Shown: one piece after another, positions 25,167 to 34,212 of the stretch | Position numbering within the stretch: position 1 is the stretch's first letter | Layout of the letters: each line of letters opens with the position of its first letter | Assembly (NCBI GenBank): GCA_014860005.1 | Contig: JACZKP010000183.1 | Span: 1 to 43,570 of the forward strand | DNA from: Verrucomicrobiota bacterium | GTDB lineage: Bacteria > Verrucomicrobiota > Verrucomicrobiae > Limisphaerales > UBA11358 | DNA length: 43,570 nucleotides | Direction of reading: 5' to 3' | Translations under genes and position numbers: made by a program | The notes under the pieces: generated by a model | Database searches by the model: none | Seen by the model: only the letters and a program-made list of their open reading frames with translations | What the model was told of the DNA's origin: nothing

Positions 25167-26147
25167 ATGAGATTTAATCGCGCAATCCTTCTGGCGGTGG
25201 CCGTGGGCATCTTTGGCCACCCGCTGCCGGCCCAGTTGCCGCCCAATGGCATAATGGCCATCGTTCACGATACCGTGATCACCCGGGAGGAGGTGGATCA
25301 ACTGTCCAGAAATGCCATCCTGGAATCCTTGCGGCGCTATTCCAGACAACCGGAGGTGCTCAATCAGAAAGTTGCCGAAGTGCGCGGGGAGGCACTGGAG
25401 CGGTTGGTGGAGGATCGGTTGATCCTGCATGAATTCGCCACCGCAGGCTACAACCTGCCTGAGAGTCTCGTAGAAGAGTATGTCCAAGAACGCATTCGCG
25501 CCGAGTTCGGCGACCGCGTCACGCTGACCAAGAGTTTGCAGGAGGAGGGTCTGACCACGGAGAAATACCGACAGCGGGTGCGGGACCGATTCGTCATCCA
25601 GCAGATGCGTCACAAGAACGTCTCCAGCGAAATCATCATTTCACCCAGCAAGATTGAGAACTACTACCTCGCGCATCAGGACGAATTCCGGGTCGAGGAG
25701 CGGGTCAAATTACGGATGATCATGTTGGGCAAGCCGTCCGCGGCGGACGCAGACCAAGTGCGCGAACTGGCCCGGGAAATCGCCTTGAAACTCAAGGAGG
25801 GCGCCGCGTTCACCGAGATGGCCGCCATCTATTCCCAAGGCCGGCAGGGCCGCGAAGGCGGTGATTGGGGATGGGTGCAGAGATTCAACGAGGATGGCGC
25901 CTCGGTTCTGCGCCAGGAACTGGCGGAGGTGGCGTTCTCGCTCAAGCCCGGCGAATTCAGTGATGTCATTGATCTCCCGGAAGCCGTGTACCTCATGCTC
26001 GTGGAAGATAAACGTCTCGCCAACGTCCGGCCCTTGAGTGAAGTGCGTGACGAAATCGAGGCCGCCATGCTCACGAAGGAACGCGAACGCTTGCAGCGAC
26101 TATGGATTGAGCGCCTCAAGACCAAGACTTACGTCCGGTATTTCTGA
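25167..26147 (+). CDS. surA: SurA-like periplasmic peptidyl-prolyl isomerase/chaperone
   Basis: This 326-residue exported protein has a signal peptide (about 1-23, ending HPLPAQ) and an N-terminal SurA chaperone region (NGIMAIVHDTVITREEVDQL; about 28-165). A single PpiC-type rotamase domain follows at about 178-285 (VKLRMIMLGKPSAADADQ, then GGDWGWVQRFNEDGASVLRQ), and the C-terminus is charged. E. coli SurA has two rotamase domains; this shorter form has one. Such proteins help outer-membrane proteins fold in the periplasm. The ATG at 25167 is chosen for the signal peptide. pdxA follows 75 bases downstream, the same order as in E. coli, which supports the name. Confidence 0.88.
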   Translation: MRFNRAILLAVAVGIFGHPLPAQLPPNGIMAIVHDTVITREEVDQLSRNAILESLRRYSRQPEVLNQKVAEVRGEALERLVEDRLILHEFATAGYNLPESLVEEYVQERIRAEFGDRVTLTKSLQEEGLTTEKYRQRVRDRFVIQQMRHKNVSSEIIISPSKIENYYLAHQDEFRVEERVKLRMIMLGKPSAADADQVRELAREIALKLKEGAAFTEMAAIYSQGRQGREGGDWGWVQRFNEDGASVLRQELAEVAFSLKPGEFSDVIDLPEAVYLMLVEDKRLANVRPLSEVRDEIEAAMLTKERERLQRLWIERLKTKTYVRYF

Positions 26148-26222
26148 CGCGAGATGCCGCGCTGGGTAAGCCACCACGTGACACGCCCGACAATTCCTTC
26201 CCGCAGCACCCAGCCTGTTCCC

Positions 26223-27224
26223 ATGAATTGCAGAATTGGCATAACTCTGGGCGATGTTACCGGCGTCGGACCGGAGGTGGCCCTCAAAGCCATTGCGGCT
26301 GAACCGGCCGATGACACGCGCTACCTGCTGATTGGCGACGCCGGCCATGTGCGTCGCATCAATGAACAACTGGCGCTGCATCTTCCCCTGCAATCGTACG
26401 AGGGTACGGAGAAAGCCAGCCGCGTATGTGTCGTCAATCCGCTGTCCGACCCGCTTCCCTTGGAGCTGGCGTCCGGCTCGCCGGTCGCGGCAAGCGCGGC
26501 GGTCGCCTGGCTGGCCGACGGCGCAAAACGTTGTTTGCGGCACGAACTCGACGCGCTGGTCACCGCACCGGTCAACAAAGAAGCCATCGTGCGCGCGGGA
26601 CACGCCTTCATCGGCCAGACGGAATTCTTTGCCCGGCTTGCGGGCACCGACCGCATCGCGATGATGCTGCTCGGCCACGATGACTGCGGGCGCTGGCTGC
26701 GCGTGGCGCTGGCCACGACACATGTTCAGTTGAAGCTCGTTGCTGAACGCCTGTCGCAGGCCAAGATTGAAATGGTCATTGAACTGGCCGCGCAAGCGTG
26801 TCACGACCTTGGGCTGCCGCGCGCGCGGATTGGCGTGTGCGGTTTGAATCCGCACGCGGGCGAGGGCGGTGAATTTGGCGACGAAGAACAGACCCTCATC
26901 GGTCCGGCCATCCTGGCCGCGCAACGCCGCCAACTCGACGCCGTCGGCCCGTTGAGCGCGGACACGTTGTTTCACCGTGCATTCCAAGGCGACTATGACG
27001 CCGTCGTGGCGATGTATCACGACCAGGGGCTTGCGCCGCTCAAGCTGGTGGCGTTTGAAACCGGTGTAAACTGGACGCTCGGTCTGCCGTTTATCCGCAC
27101 CTCGCCCGACCACGGCACCGCGTATGACATTGCAGGTCGCGGCATTGCGAGTCCTTCTAGCATGAGCGCCGCGATCCGGCTGGCAAAACAGTTGGTGGCG
27201 AACAAGCGGGCGCGTAATGCGTGA
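26223..27224 (+). CDS. pdxA: 4-hydroxythreonine-4-phosphate dehydrogenase
   Basis: PdxA oxidises 4-phosphohydroxy-L-threonine with NAD in the DXP-dependent pathway to pyridoxal phosphate. The 333-residue protein starts MNCRIGITLGDVTGVGPEVA and shows VTAPVNKEAI, GHAFIGQTEFFA and MMLLGH. It also shows GLNPHAGEGGEFGDEE and VVAMYHDQGLAPLKL; the histidines of GHAFIGQTE, THVQLKL and MYHDQG are the expected metal ligands. The length is normal. The open frame extends upstream, but the ATG at 26223 matches the family start. It lies directly downstream of surA and converges on the U32-family gene across a repeat-rich gap. Confidence 0.96.
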   Translation: MNCRIGITLGDVTGVGPEVALKAIAAEPADDTRYLLIGDAGHVRRINEQLALHLPLQSYEGTEKASRVCVVNPLSDPLPLELASGSPVAASAAVAWLADGAKRCLRHELDALVTAPVNKEAIVRAGHAFIGQTEFFARLAGTDRIAMMLLGHDDCGRWLRVALATTHVQLKLVAERLSQAKIEMVIELAAQACHDLGLPRARIGVCGLNPHAGEGGEFGDEEQTLIGPAILAAQRRQLDAVGPLSADTLFHRAFQGDYDAVVAMYHDQGLAPLKLVAFETGVNWTLGLPFIRTSPDHGTAYDIAGRGIASPSSMSAAIRLAKQLVANKRARNA

Positions 27225-27238
27225 TCCGTTGCAGAACC

Positions 27239-27290
27239 AACTCACGCCTCACGCTTCACAACTCACGCTTCACAACTCACGCTTCACGCC
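27239..27290. repeat. Short tandem repeat between pdxA and the U32 gene (type E)
   Basis: Three tandem copies of a unit close to ACTCACGCTTCACA lie between the two convergent stop codons, and the last copy includes the U32 stop codon. A relative on the other strand (TCACGCATCACGCATCACGC) sits inside the U32 gene at 29349-29372. Confidence 0.65.
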
Positions 27291-29949
27291 CTCCGATTTG
27301 CCCGCGCGTGACGCCCAGTTGGTTCATCAACTTCAACTCGCGCCACAACTGCGCACCGGCGATTTCTCCGCGCAGGAGTTGGCGATATTTCGCAATGGTC
27401 TGCGCGACTTGCTCCGGCGTTTCGTTCAAGAACTCCAGGCGAAAGTGTTTCACGCCCAGTTCCTGCATTCGCGTCACATACTCCGCGCCGGTCTGAGCCA
27501 GCGCATTGAAAACCGTGTTACGGCAGCCAACGTCGGCCTTCACGGGATGCTCCGCGCCCACACGGTCGCGCAGCTTAAGGTCATGCACGTCGCAGGGCCG
27601 GCCGCAGTTCGTGTAATCCGTACCGTTCGAAAGAAACGCACAAAACACGCAGTGCTCCATGTGAAACATCGGGATGTGCTGATGGATCGTCACCTCAAAC
27701 CACTCCGGCGGCGCGGCGGTCAGCAACGCCTCAAGCTGCGTGAAGTTCAAATCATAACTCGCGGTCACGCGCTCCAGCCCGAACTGATTCTTGAAATAAT
27801 CCGCCGCCAGGCGGTTGGCGATGTTCAGCGAGAAATCCCCGATCCGGCGGTCCTTGGCGAAGAACCTTAGATGATCGTAGTTCCTGATCAGGTAGCCGTC
27901 GGCATTGCACGAGCGCACCTGCTGCAAGGTCCATTCCTCGCCCATCTTGAAAACCCGCGGGGGAGCGACCCAGATGCTGGGTTGAAAGGATGGTGGATCG
28001 AGGATTGCGGATGACTGCGAACAGCCGCGCGCCGTGTGAAACATCCTCACGGCTTCCCGGTACCTCTTGGGATTCTCGAAGTCGCAATAGACAGTCGTTA
28101 CGCCACACTTCAGCGCCGCTTCAAGTTGAGCGAGGTTGCGGATGAGAACCATCAGCTTAGAAGAGGGGTCCTGCATGTCTGTGGCTTGAAAACGTGATGT
28201 TTGAGACAGGCGCGACGCCTGTCCTACGTTCAGCCGCCACCGCTTAGGTCGCGCGCGTTGAAGCTCTAGCTCGGCGACCACCTCGCGGCGCAGTCGGTTC
28301 AACTCGCTCATCGGCAGCATGACCTCGCCGACGATTTCATTCGACAGTCCGCCCAGTTTGAATGGTGTTCCGCCCAACCGGCCCAATTGCTGTCGCAACC
28401 TGTCCGTTGTCAGCGGCTGATTTTCAGCCTGCGCGAGCGGCATCGCCGATGCGACTTTTACGAGGTGTCCGAATTCATCCCGCGCGATGAGCGTGAGCGA
28501 GCCTCCGGCCAGGCCGTGAACCTCCATGTCAATTGCACGTTGGAACTTTGGCGCTTCGCCCGCGTAGCTTTGGCGCAACCGCCGGTTCAACTCCGGGTCA
28601 TCCGTCTTCCACAACTTGTCGCCCACGTGAATCCGCGTGAAATCAATGTCGCCGTGACCGAAGCGGAGTTCGGTTCCATTTGGGGTTTCGGATTTCGGAT
28701 TTCGCACTTCATACACCCGACCTCCTTCTTCCTTTTCCTCCGGCCGGCCGGCATCAAACACCACACCATCTCCCGGCTTGAGCGGGCCTTCCAGTTCGAG
28801 GATCACCGCTTCGCGCAACACGCGCTTCACTTCCCCGAGATACACGCCGCGTTTCTTGCCGAAGCGCGCATGAACCAGTGCCTGATTGTTGACGCCGCCA
28901 AACCAACCGGTGAACAGTCCGCGCGAAAACGCCATCTCCATGTCGTAGCGCGGGGTGCGAAGTGCGGCGTGAGCATTCACGGCGGCGTCACTTGTTGTAG
29001 GCGCGTCGCGCCGGGCCATGAGTCCGTCCAAGGCCTGGCGGTAAATGCGCGTGATGTTCGCCACGTATTCCGGCGTTTTGAGCCGGCCTTCGATCTTGAG
29101 CGACGCCACCCCGACGCCGACCAATTCAGGCAGAACCTCCAGTCCCGCCAAATCCTGCGGACTCAACAAATACTTGCGGTCGCCGAGTGGAACGGAACTG
29201 CCATCGGAGATCAGCTCGTAAGGCATGCGACAGGCCTGCGCACATTCCCCCCGATTAGCCGAGCGTCCGCCCAGCGCTTCGCTGGTCAGACATTGGCCGG
29301 AGTACGCGACACAAAGCGCGCCATGGACGAAGACTTCGAGGGGAAGTGACGCGTGATGCGTGATGCGTGACGGGAGAATGCCCGCATTCATGTGGCTGGC
29401 TTCGCGACAATCGTCGTCCGGCACCCGCCACGTCTCCTGCATCTTTTCGATTTCCTTGATCGAACACTCGCGGGCCAGCACCACGAGGTTGCAGCCCAGA
29501 TCGCGCGCGAACTCCACGCCCGTCGCGCTTGTCACGGTCATCTGCGTCGAGGCGTGAATGGGGAAATCCGGCGAGAGCCGGCGAATGAGCCGGCAGATGC
29601 CCACGTCCTGCACAATGGCGGCGTCCACTCCGGCAGTGATGATCGCCCGCAAATGTGCTTCGGCATCCACCATTTCATTCTCGAAGATCAGCGTGTTGAA
29701 GGTGACGTAACCCTTCACGCCGCGCCGATGCAGGAATTCCATCAGCTTCGGCAAATCGGCGGCGGTAAAATTATTTGCCCGCATCCGGGCGTTGAACTTT
29801 TCCAGCCCAAAATAAATGGCGTCCGTGCCGTTCTCGACCGCAGCCTTGGCACAATCCCAGTCACCGGCGGGCGCCAGCAGTTCGGGCAAACAAGGTGTGG
29901 AAAGCGCACCTTGGCGGGACGGGATTTGAGGGCTGATTTCGATGTTCAC
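27277..29949 (-). CDS. U32-family peptidase/rRNA hydroxylase-like protein with in-frame inserts
   Basis: This 890-residue protein of the U32 family includes the E. coli 23S rRNA hydroxylase RlhA and tRNA hydroxylation proteins. The N-terminal domain has PELLAPAGDWDCAKAAVENG and IHASTQMTVTSATG. The family signature is FVHGALCVAYSGQCLTSEAL followed by GGRSANRGECAQACRMPYEL. A C-terminal Cys block (CVFC, NCGRPC) follows. E. coli RlhA is about 650 residues. Part of the excess length seems to come from insertions at about residues 182-201, 311-332, 402-430, 575-597 and 640-664, whose sequences look like translated repeats (for example SRITHHAS, VRNPKSETPNGTE and VGQASRLSQ). The start is GTG 29949, overlapping the upstream stop (GTGA). 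Confidence 0.88.
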   Translation of the reverse strand: MNIEISPQIPSRQGALSTPCLPELLAPAGDWDCAKAAVENGTDAIYFGLEKFNARMRANNFTAADLPKLMEFLHRRGVKGYVTFNTLIFENEMVDAEAHLRAIITAGVDAAIVQDVGICRLIRRLSPDFPIHASTQMTVTSATGVEFARDLGCNLVVLARECSIKEIEKMQETWRVPDDDCREASHMNAGILPSRITHHASLPLEVFVHGALCVAYSGQCLTSEALGGRSANRGECAQACRMPYELISDGSSVPLGDRKYLLSPQDLAGLEVLPELVGVGVASLKIEGRLKTPEYVANITRIYRQALDGLMARRDAPTTSDAAVNAHAALRTPRYDMEMAFSRGLFTGWFGGVNNQALVHARFGKKRGVYLGEVKRVLREAVILELEGPLKPGDGVVFDAGRPEEKEEGGRVYEVRNPKSETPNGTELRFGHGDIDFTRIHVGDKLWKTDDPELNRRLRQSYAGEAPKFQRAIDMEVHGLAGGSLTLIARDEFGHLVKVASAMPLAQAENQPLTTDRLRQQLGRLGGTPFKLGGLSNEIVGEVMLPMSELNRLRREVVAELELQRARPKRWRLNVGQASRLSQTSRFQATDMQDPSSKLMVLIRNLAQLEAALKCGVTTVYCDFENPKRYREAVRMFHTARGCSQSSAILDPPSFQPSIWVAPPRVFKMGEEWTLQQVRSCNADGYLIRNYDHLRFFAKDRRIGDFSLNIANRLAADYFKNQFGLERVTASYDLNFTQLEALLTAAPPEWFEVTIHQHIPMFHMEHCVFCAFLSNGTDYTNCGRPCDVHDLKLRDRVGAEHPVKADVGCRNTVFNALAQTGAEYVTRMQELGVKHFRLEFLNETPEQVAQTIAKYRQLLRGEIAGAQLWRELKLMNQLGVTRGQIGGREA
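28205..28223. repeat. 19-bp triloop palindrome inside the U32 gene
   Basis: GACAGGCG-CGA-CGCCTGTC has perfect 8-bp arms with a 3-nt loop. It shares its core arms with the palindrome at 2684-2702. It encodes GQASRLS in the U32 reading frame, part of a probable insert at residues 575-597. Confidence 0.75.
28660..28707. repeat. Repeat-like in-frame insert in the U32 gene (VRNPKSE type)
   Basis: This stretch encodes VRNPKSETPNGTELRF. It contains the near-tandem TTTCGGATTTCGGATTTCG on the plus strand, a low-complexity pattern unlike the flanking coding sequence. Confidence 0.5.
29347..29406. repeat. Repeat-like in-frame insert in the U32 gene (ITHHAS type)
   Basis: These 60 bases encode about 20 residues, REASHMNAGILPSRITHHAS, between two conserved U32 blocks. 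They include GCGTGATGCGTGATGCGTGA, related to the tandem repeat at 27239-27290. Confidence 0.6.
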
Positions 29950-30569
29950 TTTTTAGAATCTGCTGAAGAATTAACACCGAACAGTTTCTCCAACTCCCTT
30001 CGCTCACGTCCGAGTCGTACCAGTCGCTCAATTTGATCTTGTGCAAATGCGGGCCAACGCATTTCGGGAATAAACTCAACGGAGCCGCTCGCCATGACCA
30101 CGTCTCGGATTGGCTTGCCCCAAGGTCGGCGAAAGTGATCGCCGCCCGGAGTCGGATACGCATCAAAGACCAGTGCTACTCCGTCGTCGCCATTCGTTTC
30201 AGACAGCCCTTGGATGTAGATGCGGGAGCACTTTTCTTCTGGCACGTCCAAATTCTTCTCGAGACACTCCAACAACATTTTGCCGTCGTCTCCTGGGGCA
30301 ACAAGGTGACGGAGATTAGCGTGATCGTCTTCTGTAATCAGGAGCAGCAACGCGTCCCCAAATCCATTGGTGTGGACCGGATAGTTGCCATCGTGGTTGG
30401 AGGCGTATTGGCGCAATAACAACCCGAGGCCCTTGCTACAATGCTGATGCGCGCCAAAAAGGTTGAAGTGTCCAATGACAAGGAAAGCCCCAACTACGGT
30501 CAACAATAGCAGACCCAGGCTGACAGCCAGCCCTAAAAGCCATCGTTTCTTGCGTGACCAAGTTTTCAT
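29946..30569 (-). CDS. Single-span membrane protein, pseudopilin-like soluble part
   Basis: This 207-residue protein has a positively charged N-terminus and one strong membrane segment (about 10-34, LLGLAVSLGLLLLTVVGAFL). The soluble part has CSKGLGLLLRQYASNHDGNY and FDAYPTPGGDHFRRPWGKP, followed by VVMASGSVEFIP. These blocks resemble the post-helix region and the C-terminal D-G-x-V-x-F/I motif of verrucomicrobial pseudopilin-like proteins, but the FTLIE leader is absent. I do not recognise a named family. Its stop overlaps the U32 start (GTGA), so the two are translationally coupled. The ATG at 30569 is chosen over 30608 for the short basic leader. Confidence 0.65.
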   Translation of the reverse strand: MKTWSRKKRWLLGLAVSLGLLLLTVVGAFLVIGHFNLFGAHQHCSKGLGLLLRQYASNHDGNYPVHTNGFGDALLLLITEDDHANLRHLVAPGDDGKMLLECLEKNLDVPEEKCSRIYIQGLSETNGDDGVALVFDAYPTPGGDHFRRPWGKPIRDVVMASGSVEFIPEMRWPAFAQDQIERLVRLGRERRELEKLFGVNSSADSKK

Positions 30570-30826
30570 AACCAAACTCAGAGTAACGTTCAATACCTGG
30601 AGATACAAACCTGCTTTGCGTCGTTGCCTCTTCGCGACTTTTGCGAAGGCTTTGGCGTCCCTTTGCGTTGAAGTCTATTCCCCCACCTACGACCGCGCGT
30701 CGGCAACACTTTGACAAGTGGAATCCGTTCGCAATCCGCCCAAAGCCCCGCCAAAAACCGCGTTGCATGTTGCGGGTGAGCGTGGTAGCTACTGCCAGAA
30801 TACCGGGCCATGGCGCCGGATTGTCC

Positions 30827-31681
30827 ATGAGAATTGAGCACCATATAATTGCGCGCCGCAAGTTCGGCGGTTTCACCCTCATTGAACTGCTGGTGGTCAT
30901 CGCCATCATTGCGATTCTCGCGGCGATGCTGCTGCCGGCCTTGAGCAAGGCCAAACTCCGCGCCCACCGGATCAGTTGTTTGAACAACCAGAAACAAATG
31001 GGCATCGGCAGCCAGTTGTACGGCGACGACGACAACCAGAACGCGCTGAGCGGAGTCGCGAATTACTCGGAAGACGATTTGAACTGGTTGTTTCCCCAAT
31101 ACATCGCCAACGTGAAGTCCTTCCTGTGCGCCTCCACCAAGAATAACATCCGGGATTTGCGGTTCAATGTGTTGGGCCAGGGGCCGTCCGCGACCATCAT
31201 TCCGGGCGTGCCGACGCTCTACCAGGAGCGGCTGCACGGCAACTCGCAGTATTTGCCGGACCTGTTTGAGAATGCCGCGGGCAAGAGCGGGGTAGTGGGT
31301 CACAGCTACGAGGTGGCCGGCTTCTTTGCCGGGCAAAACGGCACCGCCACGGGCGGCCCGTTGGAAGTCAACCAACGCAAGACGCAGCGAACGGCGGCTT
31401 CACGCATGTACCGCACGTTGCAGGGCGGCACGCGGTACAATTTCGTCGGCCAAAGGGCCGGCCCAGCGGACGTGTGGGTTATTTATGACGCCGATGACCG
31501 CCTGGCCACGGACCCCACGCGCCAGAACGAGGATTATCCCGACCCGGGCGACAATCACGGCGTGGAAGGCGGCAATGTGGTGTTCGGGGACGGTCATGCC
31601 GAGTGGGTGTCGCAGAAACGTTACGTTGGCAGTTTCATTCGCGGCACGGATGAACGACATGCCCTAGCGGCGACTCACTGA
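30827..31681 (+). CDS. Pseudopilin-like protein with prepilin N-terminus
   Basis: This is a 284-residue protein. A short basic leader ([15 protein letters not shown]) is followed by [20 protein letters not shown], the prepilin peptidase motif with Glu at +5. The helix continues into [20 protein letters not shown] and a beta-rich globular part with SYEVAGFF, and then [19 protein letters not shown], the H-x9-D-G C-terminal signature. It is a paralogue of the protein at 3711-4508. Codons upstream of ATG 30827 lack homology. It is likely exported through a type II/IV-like assembly system encoded elsewhere; its individual role is unknown. Confidence 0.88.
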   Translation: MRIEHHIIARRKFGGFTLIELLVVIAIIAILAAMLLPALSKAKLRAHRISCLNNQKQMGIGSQLYGDDDNQNALSGVANYSEDDLNWLFPQYIANVKSFLCASTKNNIRDLRFNVLGQGPSATIIPGVPTLYQERLHGNSQYLPDLFENAAGKSGVVGHSYEVAGFFAGQNGTATGGPLEVNQRKTQRTAASRMYRTLQGGTRYNFVGQRAGPADVWVIYDADDRLATDPTRQNEDYPDPGDNHGVEGGNVVFGDGHAEWVSQKRYVGSFIRGTDERHALAATH

Positions 31682-31793
31682 TTTTCGCTCCAGCCTGTCA
31701 TCAGCCAGAGCAGTCGGCCTGCGGAGACGTTGCCTTTAGGGACGCGGCGTGGCCGCCATGACGAACAACCTTGGGGCGTAATCTGTTTTGACC

Positions 31794-32270
31794 ATGCACA
31801 AAGTAAATCTTTCCACCGTTGCGGCCGATGAATCCCGGTCGCCAAAAGGCCGTTTCCGACAATTCCGCCAGGACATTTCGGCAGCGCTACGGCAAAGTAA
31901 TGGCGGGCAACTGCGCGGCGTACCCTGTCCGTTTGAAGTGGAACTTGTGCGTCTGCCTCCGCGCGCCGCCAACTGGCCCTACCACTCGCACTCCGCGCAA
32001 TGGGAGTTCTACATGATCGTTTCCGGGCGCGGCCAGGTCCGGACACCGGCCGGCACGAGCGAAGTGCGCAAGGGCGATTGTCTGATGCATCCACCCGGCG
32101 AAGCGCATCAGTTGATCAATACGGGCGCGGTGGACCTGATTTACTACGTGATTGCCGATAATCCGCCTTCCGATGTCCGACATTATCCGGACAGCCGCAA
32201 ACACAGCCTTCCCGGCCTGGCGAAACCCGTGCGCATCCAGCCTACAGAATTGTATGACGGCGAAGAATGA
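31794..32270 (+). CDS. Cupin-domain protein
   Basis: This is a 158-residue single-domain cupin. The metal-binding motif 1 is WPYHSHSAQWEFYMIVSGRG (His64, His66, Glu71), and motif 2 is GDCLMHPPGEAHQLINTG (His105). Cupins hold a divalent metal in a small beta barrel and serve as isomerases, dioxygenases or sugar/ligand sensors. The C-terminal HYPDSRKHSLPGLAKPVRI is typical of a group of stand-alone cupins without a known substrate. The ATG at 31794 is preferred over the TTG two codons upstream. It converges on argS with a 121-base gap. Confidence 0.88.
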   Translation: MHKVNLSTVAADESRSPKGRFRQFRQDISAALRQSNGGQLRGVPCPFEVELVRLPPRAANWPYHSHSAQWEFYMIVSGRGQVRTPAGTSEVRKGDCLMHPPGEAHQLINTGAVDLIYYVIADNPPSDVRHYPDSRKHSLPGLAKPVRIQPTELYDGEE

Positions 32271-32391
32271 GTTTCAGTGAACGGTCTGAGTTGTGTCTGT
32301 TGAAGCGTAACCGACACACTGCGTTGCTGCGGCAGCGACATCTTCCATCACCCGCCGCCGAATGGAATGACTCCCCGCTTCCGGCAAAGCG

Positions 32392-34119
32392 TTACATTGC
32401 ATCCAGCACTTCCAACCCCAGCACTACCAGCCCCTGTTTCAACACCCGCGCAGTCAGGTCGCACAAGGCCAGTCGGCTCGCGCGTGTCGCAGCCTCGGCT
32501 TTGAGCACGGGACAATTCTCATAGAACGCTGTGTAACGGCCCGCGAGGTCATACAAGTAATTGCAGAGGAAATTCGGCCGATACTCCACGGCCACGGCTT
32601 CGAGGGTGAGGCCGAAATTGAGTAGTTGTTTGGCGAGGGCGATTTCCTCCGGCTGATCCAATTGGATGGAGGCGGCCGGAGGTTGGCTGGCTTGCGTTCC
32701 TTCAGCTTTCCGAAAAATGCTTTGAATGCGGGCGTAGGCGTATTGCAGGTAGGGCGCGGTGTTGCCGCTCAAGGCCAGCATCTTATCCCAACTGAACACG
32801 TAATCACTCTGCCGGTTGGGCAGCAGGTCCGCATACTTGACGGCGCCAATCCCCACAATGCGCGCAATCTCGCGCCGGGCGGCCTCGGATAAATCAGCGT
32901 TCTTCTCCGAGACAACCTTGAACGCGCGCTCCTCCGCCTCGTCGAGCAAGTCGGCCAGTTTGACCGTCTCGCCGGAACGGGTTTTGAAGGGCTTACCGTC
33001 CTCCCCCAGTATCGAACCGAACCACACGTGCGCCAGTTTCAGAGCTGCCTCAGGATGCCAGCGACGGAAGGCGGCAAACACCTGCTGAAAGTGCAGTTGC
33101 TGGCGGCCGTCCGTCACGTAAATGACTTCGTCGGGCTGCCAGGTTTCCAAGCGATGCGCCAAGGTTGCCAGGTCCGTGGTGGTGTAATTGAACCCGCCGT
33201 CGCTTTTCTGCACGAGTGCCGGCGCCTCTTTGAGCTGGGGAATGTCGTCAAAGAACACCGCCTTCGCGCCCTCGCTTTCGCGCGCAATGCCTTGGGCAAT
33301 GAGTTCCGCAACGAGTCCGGCCAGGCGCGGATTGTAAAAACTCTCGCCCAACGTGTGATCGAACTTCACCCCGAGTCTCGCGTAAATGGCGTCGAACTGC
33401 ACCTGCGAGAGCGCGATCATTTCACGCCAGATATTCAGGTTTTCCTCGTCACCGCGCTGGAGTTTCACCAGTTCCTGACGCGCGGCTTCGAGCGTGGCGG
33501 CGTCCTCCTTGCACTCGGCGCTGATTTTTTTGTAAAGCCGTTCCATCTCGGCGATGGCATCCGCCGTGAGCGCCGCACGATCGAGTTCGCGTTTCCAACC
33601 GACCAGCAACATGCCAAACTGCGTACCCCAGTCGCCGATATGATTGTCCGTGATGACGCGATGGCCCAACAGCCGCAACAGCCGCGCAAGGCTGTCGCCC
33701 AGAATCGTCGAACGAATGTGGCCGACGTGCATCGGCTTGGCCACATTCGGCGAACTGAAATCCACGACCACCGTCCGCGGATGTGTGGCCGGCGCAAAAA
33801 ACAGATGTTCGCCGCGCGCCGCCGATTCCAGTGCGGCGGTGAGGACCGGCAGCTTGAGCCGGAAATTTAGAAAGCCTGCGCCGGCAATCTGCACCGGCTC
33901 GCACCAATCCGTCACGTCCAGGCGGGCCAGAACTTCCGTGGCCAGTTGGCGGGGATTGAGTTTGCGCGGTTTGGCCAGCGCCATGAGCGCGGACGATTGG
34001 TAATCGCCGAACTTCGGGTCCGGGCAGGGCCGCACCAGCACGCCGGCAAGGTCCGCATCGGGGAGCACGGCGCGCACGGCTTCTTGGAGACGGAGTTCAA
34101 TTTGTTGATGGGGCAACAT
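32392..34119 (-). CDS. argS: Arginine--tRNA ligase
   Basis: ArgS charges tRNA-Arg. The 575-residue class I synthetase has the N-terminal Add-1 domain (about 1-100), then VVDFSSPNVAKPMHVGHIRS with the HIGH-equivalent HVGH. Next are the conserved VITDNHIGDWGTQFGMLL, VYVTDGRQQLHFQQVF-like strands, the KMSKS-equivalent region EDGKPFKTRSGETVKLADLL, and a C-terminal anticodon-binding helical domain (NFLCNYLYDLAGRYTAFYEN). The length is normal. It is the last gene of a leftward cluster (thioredoxin-like, ROK, EIIA, argS), 93 bases after EIIA. Confidence 0.96.
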   Translation of the reverse strand: MLPHQQIELRLQEAVRAVLPDADLAGVLVRPCPDPKFGDYQSSALMALAKPRKLNPRQLATEVLARLDVTDWCEPVQIAGAGFLNFRLKLPVLTAALESAARGEHLFFAPATHPRTVVVDFSSPNVAKPMHVGHIRSTILGDSLARLLRLLGHRVITDNHIGDWGTQFGMLLVGWKRELDRAALTADAIAEMERLYKKISAECKEDAATLEAARQELVKLQRGDEENLNIWREMIALSQVQFDAIYARLGVKFDHTLGESFYNPRLAGLVAELIAQGIARESEGAKAVFFDDIPQLKEAPALVQKSDGGFNYTTTDLATLAHRLETWQPDEVIYVTDGRQQLHFQQVFAAFRRWHPEAALKLAHVWFGSILGEDGKPFKTRSGETVKLADLLDEAEERAFKVVSEKNADLSEAARREIARIVGIGAVKYADLLPNRQSDYVFSWDKMLALSGNTAPYLQYAYARIQSIFRKAEGTQASQPPAASIQLDQPEEIALAKQLLNFGLTLEAVAVEYRPNFLCNYLYDLAGRYTAFYENCPVLKAEAATRASRLALCDLTARVLKQGLVVLGLEVLDAM

Positions 34120-34212
34120 GCGGCAAAAGATTTCAGGGCGATGAATTGCTAAGGCGAAAAGCCATCCGGCGAAAGGAATCGTTTCACGCTCCGGGCAACC
34201 ACGCTTCCGCGG

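Noticed and set aside
27239..27290. Possible CRISPR array
   Set aside because: The repeat units are only about 14 bases long, directly tandem and without unique spacers, and no cas gene is present.
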